Positions 43,958 through 55,281 of a stretch of DNA of 64,000 nucleotides are shown in pieces. The notes under the pieces are model-generated. The model was not told the DNA's origin. It saw only the letters and a list, made by a program, of their open reading frames with translations, and made no database searches. A program made the position numbers and the translations under genes. The stretch is from Myxococcales bacterium (GTDB taxonomy: Bacteria > Myxococcota_A > UBA796 > GCA-2862545), in assembly GCA_019634415.1 (NCBI GenBank), contig JAHQVJ010000117.1:1-64000 (forward strand), read 5' to 3'. Positions within the stretch are counted from its first letter, which is position 1, and the number at the start of each line of letters is the position of its first letter.

Positions 43958-44836
43958 ATGCGGCTCACGCTGAACTACCGAGGACCCCTGAGCAGCTGCA
44001 ACTACACCTGCAGCTACTGTCCGTTCGCCAAGGAGTGGGAGCCCGAACAGGTGCTGCGCGCCGATCGCGAGGGCCTCGCTCGCTTCGTGGACTGGGCGCT
44101 GGCCTTCGACGGCCCGCCCCTGCACGTCCTGTTCACCCCCTGGGGCGAGGCACTGGTGCGGTCCTGGTACCGCGACGCCTTCGTGACCCTGGCCAACGCG
44201 CCATCCGTGGCCCAGATCGCTGCCCAGACCAACCTGTCCATGCCGCTGTCCTGGCTCGACGCGACCGACCGCACCTCGGCCGCCCTGTGGTGCACCTGGC
44301 ACCCGTCGCAGACGCCCATGGCGCGCTTCCTTCAGCAGTGCGACAAGCTCGACGCCCTGGGCCTGCGCTACTCCGTGGGCGTGGTGGGGCTGCACGAGCA
44401 CCTCGACGCCATCGAGCAGCTACGCGCCCAGCTGCCCTTGGGTGTGTACCTGTGGGTCAACGCGTTTCAGCGCGTCACCGACTACTACACCCCCGCCCAG
44501 CGCGACCGGATCCGCGCCGTGGATCCGCACTTCGACGACAACCGTCGCCACGACAGCCTGGGCCTGCCCTGCCACGCGGGCCACACCCACGTGACCGTGG
44601 ACGGCGAGGGCACGGTGCGCCGCTGCCACTTCGTGGACACGCCCCTGGGCAACCTCTACGACGGCGCCCTGAACGCACTGCTGAAGCCCAGGACCTGCCC
44701 CAACGCCCAGTGCCGCTGCCACATCGGCTACACCCACCTGCCCCACCTCGGCCTGTACGAGACCTACGGCGACGGGCTGATGGCCCGGATCCCCGCCCAC
44801 TGGCCGAGGTCGTCGACGGAGAGCCCCAGCAGCTGA
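43958..44836 (+). CDS. STM4011-type radical SAM enzyme
   Basis: The enzyme has 292 residues. The cluster motif is C14-x3-C18-x2-C21 (SCNYTCSYCPF). The opening LTLNYRGPLSSCNY and later FTPWGEALVRSWYRDA follow the STM4011 pattern. The C-terminal part has Cys residues in LPCHAGHTHVTVDGEGTVRRCH and CPNAQCRCHIGY, as for a second (SPASM-like) cluster. It probably modifies a peptide or small molecule with the STM4012-4015 partners. ATG 43958 has only weak ribosome-site sequence. The 3' end overlaps the opposing gene by 73 bases. Confidence 0.85.
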   Translation: MRLTLNYRGPLSSCNYTCSYCPFAKEWEPEQVLRADREGLARFVDWALAFDGPPLHVLFTPWGEALVRSWYRDAFVTLANAPSVAQIAAQTNLSMPLSWLDATDRTSAALWCTWHPSQTPMARFLQQCDKLDALGLRYSVGVVGLHEHLDAIEQLRAQLPLGVYLWVNAFQRVTDYYTPAQRDRIRAVDPHFDDNRRHDSLGLPCHAGHTHVTVDGEGTVRRCHFVDTPLGNLYDGALNALLKPRTCPNAQCRCHIGYTHLPHLGLYETYGDGLMARIPAHWPRSSTESPSS

Positions 44837-45663
44837 AGGGCCCGACCCAGAGCGCCCACGGGATCTTCCGAGGCAGCGATGCGCTGGGTGATGGCGGTGA
44901 GCGTGTGCACGTCCACGTCGGTGGGGGTGCCGCTCCAGGGCTCGGGGTGATCGGGAGGAAGCGTCCGCACCAGCGCGCGCTTCAGCGCCTCGCGCAGCAC
45001 GTAGGCGTGCAGGAAGCTCACCGGCGTCAACGAGGCAGCGGGAATGGTGGTGACCACGTGATCGTGGCACACCTGGAGCGCCGGACGGGCCCGCACCAGC
45101 TCGCCGTCCTTCAGGGGACGGCCCGTCAGCTCCTGGGCGCGCAGCAGCTCCGCCAACGCCGCCAGCTCCTCGCTCCGCGCCTCCTCGTCGAGGCCCACCC
45201 GCGCCGTCGCGACCCACGCCGCCACCCGCGCACCCTGAAGCCGACTGTCCAGCACGAGCTGGGTGGTGGCCATGACCGCCTGGATCGCCGCCGCTGTGTG
45301 GGGGGATGCATGCACGACCTGCCTCCAGCTCCGCGCCTGACTCCGGGCATACGACAGGTCCTGGGCAGCGTCCCACGCCAGCCGCCAATCGCCTGCCAGC
45401 TCCGCCTGCGCCCAGGTGCGGACCCCATCGAGCAGCACGCGCGGATCGGGGTCCAGCTCGTCGGTGACGGCAAGCACACGCTCGGCACACAGCACCAGCA
45501 GCCGCGCCGCATCCCCGCGCTCGCACAAGGGGACCAGCAGGCCGAGCAACCAGTCCCCGCGAGGCCAGCGGCGAAACGCCGTGACGGGATCAGCCACCCG
45601 CAGGGCCGCGTTCACGAGGTCCTTGGTGGGACGGGTGGGCTCGAGGGTCGTCGACCAGTGCAT
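44764..45663 (-). CDS. Unassigned helical protein next to the STM401x cluster
   Basis: The product has 299 residues, mostly helical, Ala/Leu/Arg-rich, with Trp in FRRWPRGDWLLGLLVPL and WAQAELAGDWRLAWD. No motif, signal or membrane segment is clear. Its last 24 codons are opposite the end of the radical SAM gene. The start ATG 45663 faces the TraB-like gene with a 15-base gap. No family can be named. Confidence 0.5.
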   Translation of the reverse strand: MHWSTTLEPTRPTKDLVNAALRVADPVTAFRRWPRGDWLLGLLVPLCERGDAARLLVLCAERVLAVTDELDPDPRVLLDGVRTWAQAELAGDWRLAWDAAQDLSYARSQARSWRQVVHASPHTAAAIQAVMATTQLVLDSRLQGARVAAWVATARVGLDEEARSEELAALAELLRAQELTGRPLKDGELVRARPALQVCHDHVVTTIPAASLTPVSFLHAYVLREALKRALVRTLPPDHPEPWSGTPTDVDVHTLTAITQRIAASEDPVGALGRALQLLGLSVDDLGQWAGIRAISPSP

Positions 45664-45678
45664 GGGTCACCGTTAGGG

Positions 45679-46548
45679 GTGGGCGTGGTCTGGTGGCTGC
45701 TCGCCTGCGTCTGCTCCGAACCGCCGCGACATCTCACGGTGCGGCAGGGCTCGGTACGGGTCTCCCTAAGCGACGAGGCGGCCGCCCTGCAAACGCCGGT
45801 GATCACGCTGCACGGGCCCACGGGCGGTCAGCTGGCGCTGGTGGGCACAGTGCACGTGGGCGACCCCGGCTACTACGACGCGCTGTCTGTGCACCTGGCC
45901 GACGCCACCGTGGTGCTCCACGAGGGGCTGCTCGCCGAAGACGACGGCAGCCCCGTGGTGGACGAAGACCTCGCGGCGGACGCCGCCTATCTCGAGGCCC
46001 TCGACGCCAACGGTCTGGCCACCCAGGGAGAGACGCTGCTCCGCGACGACCGCTGGGTGCGCGCCGACATGACGGTGGGTGCGCTCGAGCAGGCGCTGCG
46101 AGGCGCGGGCGCCACCGACCAAGACGTACACGACATCGTGCATGCCCGCGATCGCAACACCCTCACCGAGCTGTTCGCCTCCACCGCCGGCGACCCGAGG
46201 CGTGCGGCCGTGGCCCGCTTGGCCCTGATCGAGAGCATCTCCGAGACGGCCGCCACCGAGGGCCGAGACGCCGACCTGTTCTGGGAGGTGGTGATCGGGG
46301 CGCGCAACGCGCTCGCCGTGGCGGGGGTGGCGGAGCAGGAAGCCCCCGAGCTGGCGCTGATCTACGGCGCCGACCACACCGCGGATCTGGCGATTCGCCT
46401 CGAGACCCTCGGCTTCCATGCCGCCCACGAGGAGTGGGTCACGGCCATCGAGGTGCCCTACGCCACCGCCCAGCTGGGCCGGATCCAGGTGCAGCAGCTG
46501 CTCGGCGCCACGCACGGCGGCGTGCGTCAGCGCAGGCTCTCCAGGTAG
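45679..46548 (+). CDS. TraB/GumN-like lipoprotein
   Basis: The product has 289 residues; VWWLLAC is a lipobox. TraB/TIKI/GumN-type features are LALVGTVHVGDPGYYDAL with the 'GtxH.g' start, ATVVLHEGLL with Glu, and ELALIYGADHTADLAIRLETLGFHA with the C-terminal His. These proteins form an EreA-like/TIKI fold and some are metalloproteases. The target is unknown. GTG 45679 or 45685 is possible. The stop overlaps the opposing ankyrin gene by 22 bases. Confidence 0.7.
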   Translation: MGVVWWLLACVCSEPPRHLTVRQGSVRVSLSDEAAALQTPVITLHGPTGGQLALVGTVHVGDPGYYDALSVHLADATVVLHEGLLAEDDGSPVVDEDLAADAAYLEALDANGLATQGETLLRDDRWVRADMTVGALEQALRGAGATDQDVHDIVHARDRNTLTELFASTAGDPRRAAVARLALIESISETAATEGRDADLFWEVVIGARNALAVAGVAEQEAPELALIYGADHTADLAIRLETLGFHAAHEEWVTAIEVPYATAQLGRIQVQQLLGATHGGVRQRRLSR

Positions 46549-47351
46549 GCGACGACGTCGGGGTGTCCGTGATGCTGCGCCCATCCCAGGGCGTCGGCGC
46601 CGATCCCCTCCATGCCGTCACGAGCGGACGGGTCGGCCCCCTGCGCGACGAGCCACTGCACCAACGACACGTCACCTCGCCAGCAGGCCGCATGCAGCGC
46701 CGTACCCCGCCAGTGGAACCCGATGGGCGCCGCGTTCACCGCCGCTCCGCGCTGCAGCAGCTCCTCGGCGGCGTGCCGCTGCCCGTTGTTCACCGCCATC
46801 ACGAGGGCATGGTCCAGCACCTGCTGTGGATCGCTGGCCAGCTCGGCGGGCACGGTGTCGGGGAAGGGCGAGGCCACCGGGCCCGCTTCGGGCCGTAGCG
46901 CCCCGTCGGCGAAGAAGGCGTCGAGGGCGTCGAGCAACCCGAGGCCAGCTGCCACACGCAGCGTGCCCATGGCGCTGCCCCGCTGAAGCAGCTCCTGCGC
47001 GAGCGCCAGGTGATTCCAGTACAGCGCCTCGTCGACGGGCCGCCAGGGCCCGTGCCCGTCGAGGGCTGCCCCACGGCTCAGCAAAAAGCGCAGCACCTCT
47101 CGAGCGTCCACACTCGCAGCCGCCATCAGGGGCTCCGCCAGAGGGGCGCCAGCGTCCACCAAGATGCGCGCCGCCGCCTCCGCGTTCGGAAGCCGACCCG
47201 CCTCGCAGGCCACCATCTGCAGGAGCGTGGGGTGGCTACACGACGAGCGGCGCGACACCAGGCTCGGATCGTCGTCCAGCAACGCCGACAGACCGTCGAG
47301 ATCGTCGGTGAGGATCGCCGCGACGGCGGGGTGGAACACGGCGTCCATCAT
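46527..47351 (-). CDS. Ankyrin-repeat protein
   Basis: The product has 274 residues. It carries several ankyrin-type repeats: LLQMVACEAG...RILVDAGAPL, PLMAAASVDAREVLRFLLSRGAAL, HALVMAVNNGQRHAAEELLQRGAAVN and TALHAACWRGDVSLVQWLVAQGADPSARD. It likely binds another protein in the cytoplasm. ATG 47351 overlaps the stop of the M60-type gene (ATGA), so an export-linked partner, such as an immunity-type or chaperone role, is possible but unproven. Confidence 0.82.
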   Translation of the reverse strand: MMDAVFHPAVAAILTDDLDGLSALLDDDPSLVSRRSSCSHPTLLQMVACEAGRLPNAEAAARILVDAGAPLAEPLMAAASVDAREVLRFLLSRGAALDGHGPWRPVDEALYWNHLALAQELLQRGSAMGTLRVAAGLGLLDALDAFFADGALRPEAGPVASPFPDTVPAELASDPQQVLDHALVMAVNNGQRHAAEELLQRGAAVNAAPIGFHWRGTALHAACWRGDVSLVQWLVAQGADPSARDGMEGIGADALGWAQHHGHPDVVAYLESLR

Positions 47352-49594
47352 GGCTGCCATCCCGGCGGAAGCCACGTGGGCAGCGCCCAGCTGCGGATCC
47401 GGTCGCGGGCCTCCGCACTCATCGGGTACTCCCAGCGCTCCAGGAAGTCCGTGAGGTCGCGGCCCGTGATCGCCGACATGCGCAGGGCGTAGCCGTCCAT
47501 GAAGCTGCCGTAGGTGCCCCGCGGGTAGGCCTCGTCGTAGTAGCTGGCCATCACCTGCTGCTGCGTGGGCCACCCGAAGGCGTCCACGAGCTGCCGGTAC
47601 AGCTGAAGCTTGCCGAACAGATCCGCGTCGGACCAGGTGGAGCCCTCGAGGGCGGCATGATCCACCGGTCCATCGGGGTGCCCCAGCATCTGGGTGTCGG
47701 TGCCCCCGAAGATCACGCCGTTGAGGGTGTGCATGGTCCACAGGTTCACGCACACCTCGGTGACGTCGCCGCCCGTCCAGTCCGCCGTCTGGAACTGGTG
47801 CCCCATCTCGTGGCCGAACAGCCACCAGTCCTCGTCGCCCGTCTGGGTGCGCAGGGCCCAGCCCATGGCCAGCTGTGGGTAGTCGATGCGGTCGGAGGTG
47901 GCGTTGGCGTAGCCCCAGCCCACCTGTGGATCGAAGAGCCAGTGCGACGCGTGCACGCGCGGCGTGGGCTCCGACGCCAGTGCTGCGTGGCTGTCGTAGA
48001 ACGGACCCCAGAACGCCGTGACGGCCTCGGGATCGGCCGCGCGCGCAGCATCGGCGGCCACCACCAGCTGGATCCCGTCGGCGCGACCCACGATGGCCTG
48101 GGGCGCCCCGGAATCGAGCTCGGCGGCGAAGGTCGCAGCACTCGACACGCCCTCGGTGTACACCGCCATGGGCACCACCCCGTCGAGCTGCACGGTCACG
48201 CTGTCGGCGGGAAAGCCGTGGGGCACCACCAGATACAGCGCCCCCCCGAGACCCGTGCCCACGGTGAGGGTGGCCCGGTCCGCGGGGTGCACCCCGAACA
48301 GGCGCGGCGCACGGTTCCAGGTGTCGATCCCGTCGATGGTGATCAGATCGTCGTACAGGTCGCCCACGCGCACCGACAGGCCGCTGCCCACGTGCTCGGC
48401 AGGTAGCGTCACGGTGACGGCATCGCCGGGCGCGGCGTAGGCGCCCAGGGGTCGCGACTGCGTGAAGCGAGTGTCCACGTCGACGGTCAGCGAGGTGCGG
48501 GCAGCGTCGTCGGCCACCGCCCCGGGGAAGGTGGCCGCCCAGGGATGAGGGGCCGGCCAGTCCACGCCGTGCAGGTGCGCGCCCACGTGGGCTGCCAGCA
48601 CGGCGGCTCCCCGATCGGCGGAGACCGGGAGCGCAGGCGTGTCGCCCACGAGCCTCGTGAGCGCTTGCTGCAGCTCGGCACCCCGCCCCTGCCGATGGGC
48701 GTCCACGAACAGCGGGCCCAGTCGCGCGAGCCGGGCGCTGCCCAGGTCCTCACCCTCCACGTAGGCGCACCACAGCTCCGTCGGCGCGCTGTAGGCGTCG
48801 AAGGACAGCCGCGCCTCGGTCATGTCGTCCACCGAGGTCAGCGCCCAGGTGATCCCCACGTCCTGCAGGAGCTGGTCGCCGGGGTAGGCCGGGCCTTGGT
48901 CCGCGAGCCACCACGACCAGTGCAGCGCCGCTCCCGCGACCAGCAGCCCACCGCCCTCGGCCACGAAGTCGCGCAGCGCAGGCAGGTCGGCGTCGTCCAC
49001 CTTCAGGGTGCCCCACTCGTTGATCTGGACCACCAGCACGTCGTGGTCCGCGATGCGCGCGGCACTCCAGTCCTTGATCTCGCGCAGACCCAGGCGCTGC
49101 ACGACGTCGGGCACCTCCACCTCGTGGTCGGTCCCGCTGGCGATCACGGAAGCCACGGCGTCGTTGTCGGCGAGCACCGAGACCCCACCCGATCGACCCG
49201 CGGCCCAGGCCACGGCGTTGCGCACCAGCCCGTCCACCTCGGGCTGTCCGAGCAGCGTGGATCGCGTGCCCGACGACAGGAACTCCTGACCGCTGAAGGC
49301 CACCACGCGGCCCTTCCCCAGAGTGGAGGCCGCCACGTGTACGCCGCTGGGGCCGAACAAGACCGGCAACACGTCGGCGTGCAGCCCCAGCTGCAGCGAG
49401 CCGTTGCCTTCGTCGTCGAGCACCACCTCCACGGGTGCGGCGTCCACCCCCGTCGTCAGCGCATCGAAGGCCGCCTGCGGATCCGAGGGCACCTCCGTGC
49501 CACACGACGAAGGCGGCGTCGGCTCGTCGGTGGGCACTTCGGGCACGGCAGGCTTGCCGCACCCGACGACCGCGATCCAGATCCAGCGCAGCAC
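47348..49594 (-). CDS. M60-type zinc metallopeptidase lipoprotein
   Basis: The product has 748 residues; IWIAVVGC is a lipobox. The N-terminal half (about 60-330) is like a ThuA/GATase-type region (GKGRVVAFSGQEFLSS, LRDFVAEGGGLLVAGAAL). The peptidase M60 region follows (about 390-720): LGAYAAPGDAVTVTLPAE, typical of the strand before the active site, then HEMGHQFQ (HExxH) and the Glu in VTEVCVNLW. M60 enzymes cut mucin-like glycoproteins. It would be secreted or surface-bound. GTG 49594 has ggagg upstream. Confidence 0.78.
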   Translation of the reverse strand: MLRWIWIAVVGCGKPAVPEVPTDEPTPPSSCGTEVPSDPQAAFDALTTGVDAAPVEVVLDDEGNGSLQLGLHADVLPVLFGPSGVHVAASTLGKGRVVAFSGQEFLSSGTRSTLLGQPEVDGLVRNAVAWAAGRSGGVSVLADNDAVASVIASGTDHEVEVPDVVQRLGLREIKDWSAARIADHDVLVVQINEWGTLKVDDADLPALRDFVAEGGGLLVAGAALHWSWWLADQGPAYPGDQLLQDVGITWALTSVDDMTEARLSFDAYSAPTELWCAYVEGEDLGSARLARLGPLFVDAHRQGRGAELQQALTRLVGDTPALPVSADRGAAVLAAHVGAHLHGVDWPAPHPWAATFPGAVADDAARTSLTVDVDTRFTQSRPLGAYAAPGDAVTVTLPAEHVGSGLSVRVGDLYDDLITIDGIDTWNRAPRLFGVHPADRATLTVGTGLGGALYLVVPHGFPADSVTVQLDGVVPMAVYTEGVSSAATFAAELDSGAPQAIVGRADGIQLVVAADAARAADPEAVTAFWGPFYDSHAALASEPTPRVHASHWLFDPQVGWGYANATSDRIDYPQLAMGWALRTQTGDEDWWLFGHEMGHQFQTADWTGGDVTEVCVNLWTMHTLNGVIFGGTDTQMLGHPDGPVDHAALEGSTWSDADLFGKLQLYRQLVDAFGWPTQQQVMASYYDEAYPRGTYGSFMDGYALRMSAITGRDLTDFLERWEYPMSAEARDRIRSWALPTWLPPGWQP

Positions 49595-49637
49595 AGCACC
49601 TCCATCGGTGCATCCTACCTGCTGAACAGCTCGATCT

Positions 49638-50270
49638 TCAGCGCGAGGGGTCGAACTCCAGCTCACCCATCCACAGGGAGGACGACTCCCCAGACGCGTC
49701 CAGCACCCACAAGCTCGCGGAGCTGAAGCCCCCGTACCGCAGATGCACCGAGCCGAGACCGACATCGCTGGCGTCCTCCCACTCCTGGACGACCGATCCG
49801 ATCCCTCCGGAGACCGTCAGCTCGGGGCCCGCTCCGCCCACGGAGTGGATCTGGTCAGGCTGTGGACCGCTGGCCTGCACGTCGTGCACGCCCACCCCCA
49901 CCGCCTGGCCACTCCCCAGATCGATCCTCATCTGAACGGGCACCACGAGGTGGATCTCCCCCCGACGCGAACATCCGAAACCTTCCGCGGTGTAGTCCGC
50001 TGTCCGAACGGGTCCAGAGAGCTGCAGGTCCGACCAACGAAGCGAGTGGCGCTCTTGGCGCAGCGGCGCAGCGAGCGCCCATTCCCAAGCTACGGCCGTC
50101 GGCCGTGGCAACGCGTCGATCACGTCCTGGGCCGTGAAGCCGAGCGAGTCGTCATCGTCGGCCACCTCCGTCCGCACGACGTCTGGGCAGTCGATCGGGA
50201 TCGGCTCTGCTTCTCCCGTCTGCCCCACACACCCCTGCCCGAACAGCACGCCGACAACACCCCACCGCAT
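49638..50270 (-). CDS. Lipoprotein, unknown function
   Basis: The product has 210 residues, with lipobox GVLFGQGC. The mature part holds an Asp run (VADDDDSLGF), several beta strands and one paired Cys. No family was recognised. ggagg lies before ATG 50270. It may share a transcript with the M60 gene, 43 bases downstream. The regulator at 50375 is divergent. Confidence 0.6.
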   Translation of the reverse strand: MRWGVVGVLFGQGCVGQTGEAEPIPIDCPDVVRTEVADDDDSLGFTAQDVIDALPRPTAVAWEWALAAPLRQERHSLRWSDLQLSGPVRTADYTAEGFGCSRRGEIHLVVPVQMRIDLGSGQAVGVGVHDVQASGPQPDQIHSVGGAGPELTVSGGIGSVVQEWEDASDVGLGSVHLRYGGFSSASLWVLDASGESSSLWMGELEFDPSR

Positions 50271-50374
50271 CCAGCCTCCTCGCCCTCGTCCAGTGTCACT
50301 CCGCTCGTCGACGTTGGCTATGTCAGCTCATCACTCTTCGTAGGGCCATCGAGTGCACGCATGTGCTAGATGGC

Positions 50375-51325
50375 ATGATGAACTACGAGAACATCGCATC
50401 GGAACTGGTTCGTGCGCTGAGGGGATCTCGGTCCCAGGTCGCCCTGAGCCGGCGCCTCGGCTACCGCACCAACGCCGTGTACACCTGGGAGAGTGGTCGG
50501 CGGTGGCCCTCGGCCTCCACCTTCCTGCGCGTGGCGCAGCGCGTGGGCGTGGACGTGGGGGCAGCGCTGGCCCGCTTCTACCGCACCCCTCCGCCGTGGC
50601 TTCACGAGGCTGAGGTCGGGCCCGAGCTGGTGGCTCTGCTGCTGCGAGATCTGCGAGGCCGCACGCCCATCGGCACCCTGTCCGAGCGCGCGGAGGTGAA
50701 CCGCTACACGGTCTCGCGCTGGCTGTCGGGTCGGACCGAGCCCAAGCTGCCAGCGTTCCTGAGCATGGTGGAGGCCACGACCCTGCGGCTCACGGACTTC
50801 GTGGCGGCCTTCGTGGACCCGGAGCAGATCCCGTCGATCCGAGGGGCCTTCGCCATGCGCGAAGCACAGCGCACGCTGGCGCTGGAGGAGCCATGGGCAC
50901 CGGCCGTGCTGCGGTGCCTGGAGATCGACCTGCACACCCAGGAGGAGGTGGCGAACGCCCTGCAGCTGCCCGAGGCACAAGTGGAGCGCTGCCTACGGGG
51001 CCTGCGCCGTGCGGGGCAGATCCGGCCGCACCCTGCAGGGGGCTGGCGGCCAGCCCACGTGCTGGTGGTGGACACGCGGCGCTCTCCGGAGTCGGCCCGG
51101 CTGCTGAAGTCCCACTGGGCGAGGGCGGGCACCGAGCGGCTGGCCGCCGGGGCAGAGGGCGCCTGGGCCTACAACGTGTTCGCGGTGTCGCGCGGGCAGC
51201 TGCAGCGCATCCAGGAGCTCCAGACGGCGTACTTCCAGGAGCTGCGCTCGCTCATCGCGGAGCCGGAGCCCGCCGGTGTGGTGGCGCTGGTCAACCTGCA
51301 GGTGGTCGAGCTGACGCAGTCGTGA
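50375..51325 (+). CDS. DUF4423/TIGR02147-like DNA-binding regulator
   Basis: The product has 316 residues. An N-terminal Xre-type helix-turn-helix (LVRALRGSRSQVALSRRLGYRTNAVYTWESG, about 8-38) is followed by a second HTH-like stretch (AEVNRYTVSRWLSGRTEP). The C-terminal half (about 165-316), with ALRCLEIDLHTQEEVANALQLP-like winged-helix pattern and AVSRGQLQRIQELQTAYFQELR, fits DUF4423. This regulator type is spread in Bdellovibrionota, Fibrobacteres and Myxococcota. Start choice among GTG 50363, ATG 50375 and ATG 50378 is open. It may act on the divergent lipoprotein/M60 genes. Confidence 0.7.
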   Translation: MMNYENIASELVRALRGSRSQVALSRRLGYRTNAVYTWESGRRWPSASTFLRVAQRVGVDVGAALARFYRTPPPWLHEAEVGPELVALLLRDLRGRTPIGTLSERAEVNRYTVSRWLSGRTEPKLPAFLSMVEATTLRLTDFVAAFVDPEQIPSIRGAFAMREAQRTLALEEPWAPAVLRCLEIDLHTQEEVANALQLPEAQVERCLRGLRRAGQIRPHPAGGWRPAHVLVVDTRRSPESARLLKSHWARAGTERLAAGAEGAWAYNVFAVSRGQLQRIQELQTAYFQELRSLIAEPEPAGVVALVNLQVVELTQS

Positions 51326-51404
51326 GGCCCATGTTCCGAATCGCTGGCGGGGTTGCGAGCCAGAGTCCGTAGGACCGGGGGAGCAACGAACCTCGGAGGT
51401 CACC

Positions 51405-53471
<2,067 letters not shown>

Positions 53472-53520
53472 GCGTTCCCTCTGGTTGTCACGCAGCCGGA
53501 CCGTCGCTACGGCGCCGCCC

Positions 53521-54396
53521 ATGGAGCTCACCCAGCTCGAGACCTTCGTGGCCGTGGCTCGGCACGGCAGCATCACCCGGGCCGCCGAGGTGGTGCACCT
53601 GTCTCAGCCCGCTGTGAGCGCGCAGATCAAGACCCTGGAGGAGCGCCTGGGGTTGGCGCTGTTCGAGCGCACCTCGCGCGGCATGCGCCTGACGGCGGAC
53701 GGCGAGCGCCTGCTGCCCCAGGCCGAGCACACGCTCGGCGCCCACCGGGCGCTGCTCGACCAGGCCGCCCACCTCCGCCAGCGGCCCAGCGGCCCCGTGC
53801 GCCTCGGCGTGGACGCCAACACCCCCACCGCAGCCCTGGGGCCGTGGCTGTCCCGCTTGGCGGATCGCCACCCGGAGGTGGAGGTCTCGGTTCAGCAGGC
53901 CATCTCCCGCGACGTGGTGCAGGGGATCCTGGCCGGCGAGCTGGACGCCGGCGTGTTCAACGCCCATGGCGAGCCAGACGCGCGCCTCGCCACCACCGAG
54001 GTGACGCGCTTCGGCCTCGTGCTGGTGGCCCCCACACACCTCGAGACGGAGCGACCACCACGGTGGGAAGCCCTCGCGCAGCTTCCCTGGATCTGCCCCG
54101 ACGCCGACACCTGCTGCGGACGCGCCATCGCCGAGCTGCTGCTGCAGCACGGCATTCGCCCCGCGCGCGTCATTCGCGTGGACCGCGAGCACGTCACCCG
54201 AAGCCTGGTGGCGAGCGGCGTGGGGGTGGGCCTGCTGCACAGCTACACCGCCGCCGACGCCGTGGCGGCAGGCGAGGTTCGAGTGCTGTGCGAGGTGCCG
54301 CACTCCGTGGGCGTGTTGCTCGGCCACCTCGCCAGCCGCAGCGGCGATCCGTTGCTGCAGGCCACCGTGGGCGCCTTCGACGTGGCCGAGGGCTGA
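53521..54396 (+). CDS. LysR-family transcriptional regulator
   Basis: The product has 291 residues. The winged helix-turn-helix is at 1-60 (QLETFVAVARHGSITRAAE, QPAVSAQIKTLEERLG, LFERTSRGMRLT). The effector-binding domain follows (VRLGVDANTPTAALGPWLSRL and VASGVGVGLLHSYTA). A Cys pair in ICPDADTCCGRA is uncommon and could sense redox state. The methyltransferase starts 52 bases downstream; a control role there is possible. Confidence 0.9.
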   Translation: MELTQLETFVAVARHGSITRAAEVVHLSQPAVSAQIKTLEERLGLALFERTSRGMRLTADGERLLPQAEHTLGAHRALLDQAAHLRQRPSGPVRLGVDANTPTAALGPWLSRLADRHPEVEVSVQQAISRDVVQGILAGELDAGVFNAHGEPDARLATTEVTRFGLVLVAPTHLETERPPRWEALAQLPWICPDADTCCGRAIAELLLQHGIRPARVIRVDREHVTRSLVASGVGVGLLHSYTAADAVAAGEVRVLCEVPHSVGVLLGHLASRSGDPLLQATVGAFDVAEG

Positions 54397-54447
54397 CCTC
54401 GGCACGTTCGATTGGACCGGCCGCCCGAACGACGGCACAAGGTGGGC

Positions 54448-55281
54448 ATGAGCAACCACACTCCCTACGAATGGGACGGAGCCCGCGGCGAGCGGTGGCG
54501 ACAGCACGTCGACCCCCTCGAAGCCATGCTGGCCACCGTCAACGCCCCCCTGATCGACGCCCTGCAGCTCGGGGGTGCCGCGCGCATCGCCGACATCGGC
54601 TGTGGAGGCGGCGGTGCCACCCGCGCCATCCATGCGGCTGCTCCCTCGGGAAGCACGGTGGTGGGCCTGGACCTGTCGCACACCCTCGTGCAGGCGGCCC
54701 AGCAGCGGGCAGGCGCCGACGGGCCCCGCTTCCGGCAGGCCGACGCAGGCACCGCCCCTCCCCCGTCCGAGCCCTACGACCGGCTGGCCTCGCGCTTCGG
54801 CGTGATGTTCTTCGACGACGCGCCCACAGCCTTCGCCAACCTGCGGCAGTGGCTCGCTGCAGGCGGCCAGGTGGCCTTCGCCGTGTGGGCGGACCGCGCC
54901 GACAACCCCTGGGCCACCACGGTGATGGCCGCGGTGGCGGAGGTGATGGAGCTCCCGCAGCCCGAGCCCGACGCCCCGGGCCCCTTTCGCTACGGCGATC
55001 CCGCAGCCCTGCCCGCCCTGCTCCGCCAGGCCGGGTTCGCGGACGTGGCGTGCCGCAGCTGGCGAGGCCAGCTGGCCGTCGGTGGCGGGCTGACCGCCGA
55101 GGAGGCCGCCCAGTTCACGCTGTCGGCCTTCGGCGTCGGCGAGATGCTGCAGAAGCAGGGATCGGACCACGAGATCCAGCAGGCGACGCGCTCCCTCACC
55201 GAGCGCTTCCGCCCCCACGTGGTGGACGGGGTGGTGCGCATGGACGCCCACGCCCACCTCGTGACGGCTACGCGCCCCTGA
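54448..55281 (+). CDS. Class I SAM-dependent methyltransferase
   Basis: The product has 277 residues. The SAM motif is IADIGCGGGGATRAI near residue 47, motif II VVGLDLSHTLVQAAQ, and motif III DRLASRFGVMFFDDAPTAFANLRQWLAAGG. The C-terminal cap is similar to ubiE-like methyltransferases. The target is unknown. The TGA stop abuts the TCA (stop complement) of the opposing sulfotransferase, giving TGATCA. Confidence 0.88.
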   Translation: MSNHTPYEWDGARGERWRQHVDPLEAMLATVNAPLIDALQLGGAARIADIGCGGGGATRAIHAAAPSGSTVVGLDLSHTLVQAAQQRAGADGPRFRQADAGTAPPPSEPYDRLASRFGVMFFDDAPTAFANLRQWLAAGGQVAFAVWADRADNPWATTVMAAVAEVMELPQPEPDAPGPFRYGDPAALPALLRQAGFADVACRSWRGQLAVGGGLTAEEAAQFTLSAFGVGEMLQKQGSDHEIQQATRSLTERFRPHVVDGVVRMDAHAHLVTATRP

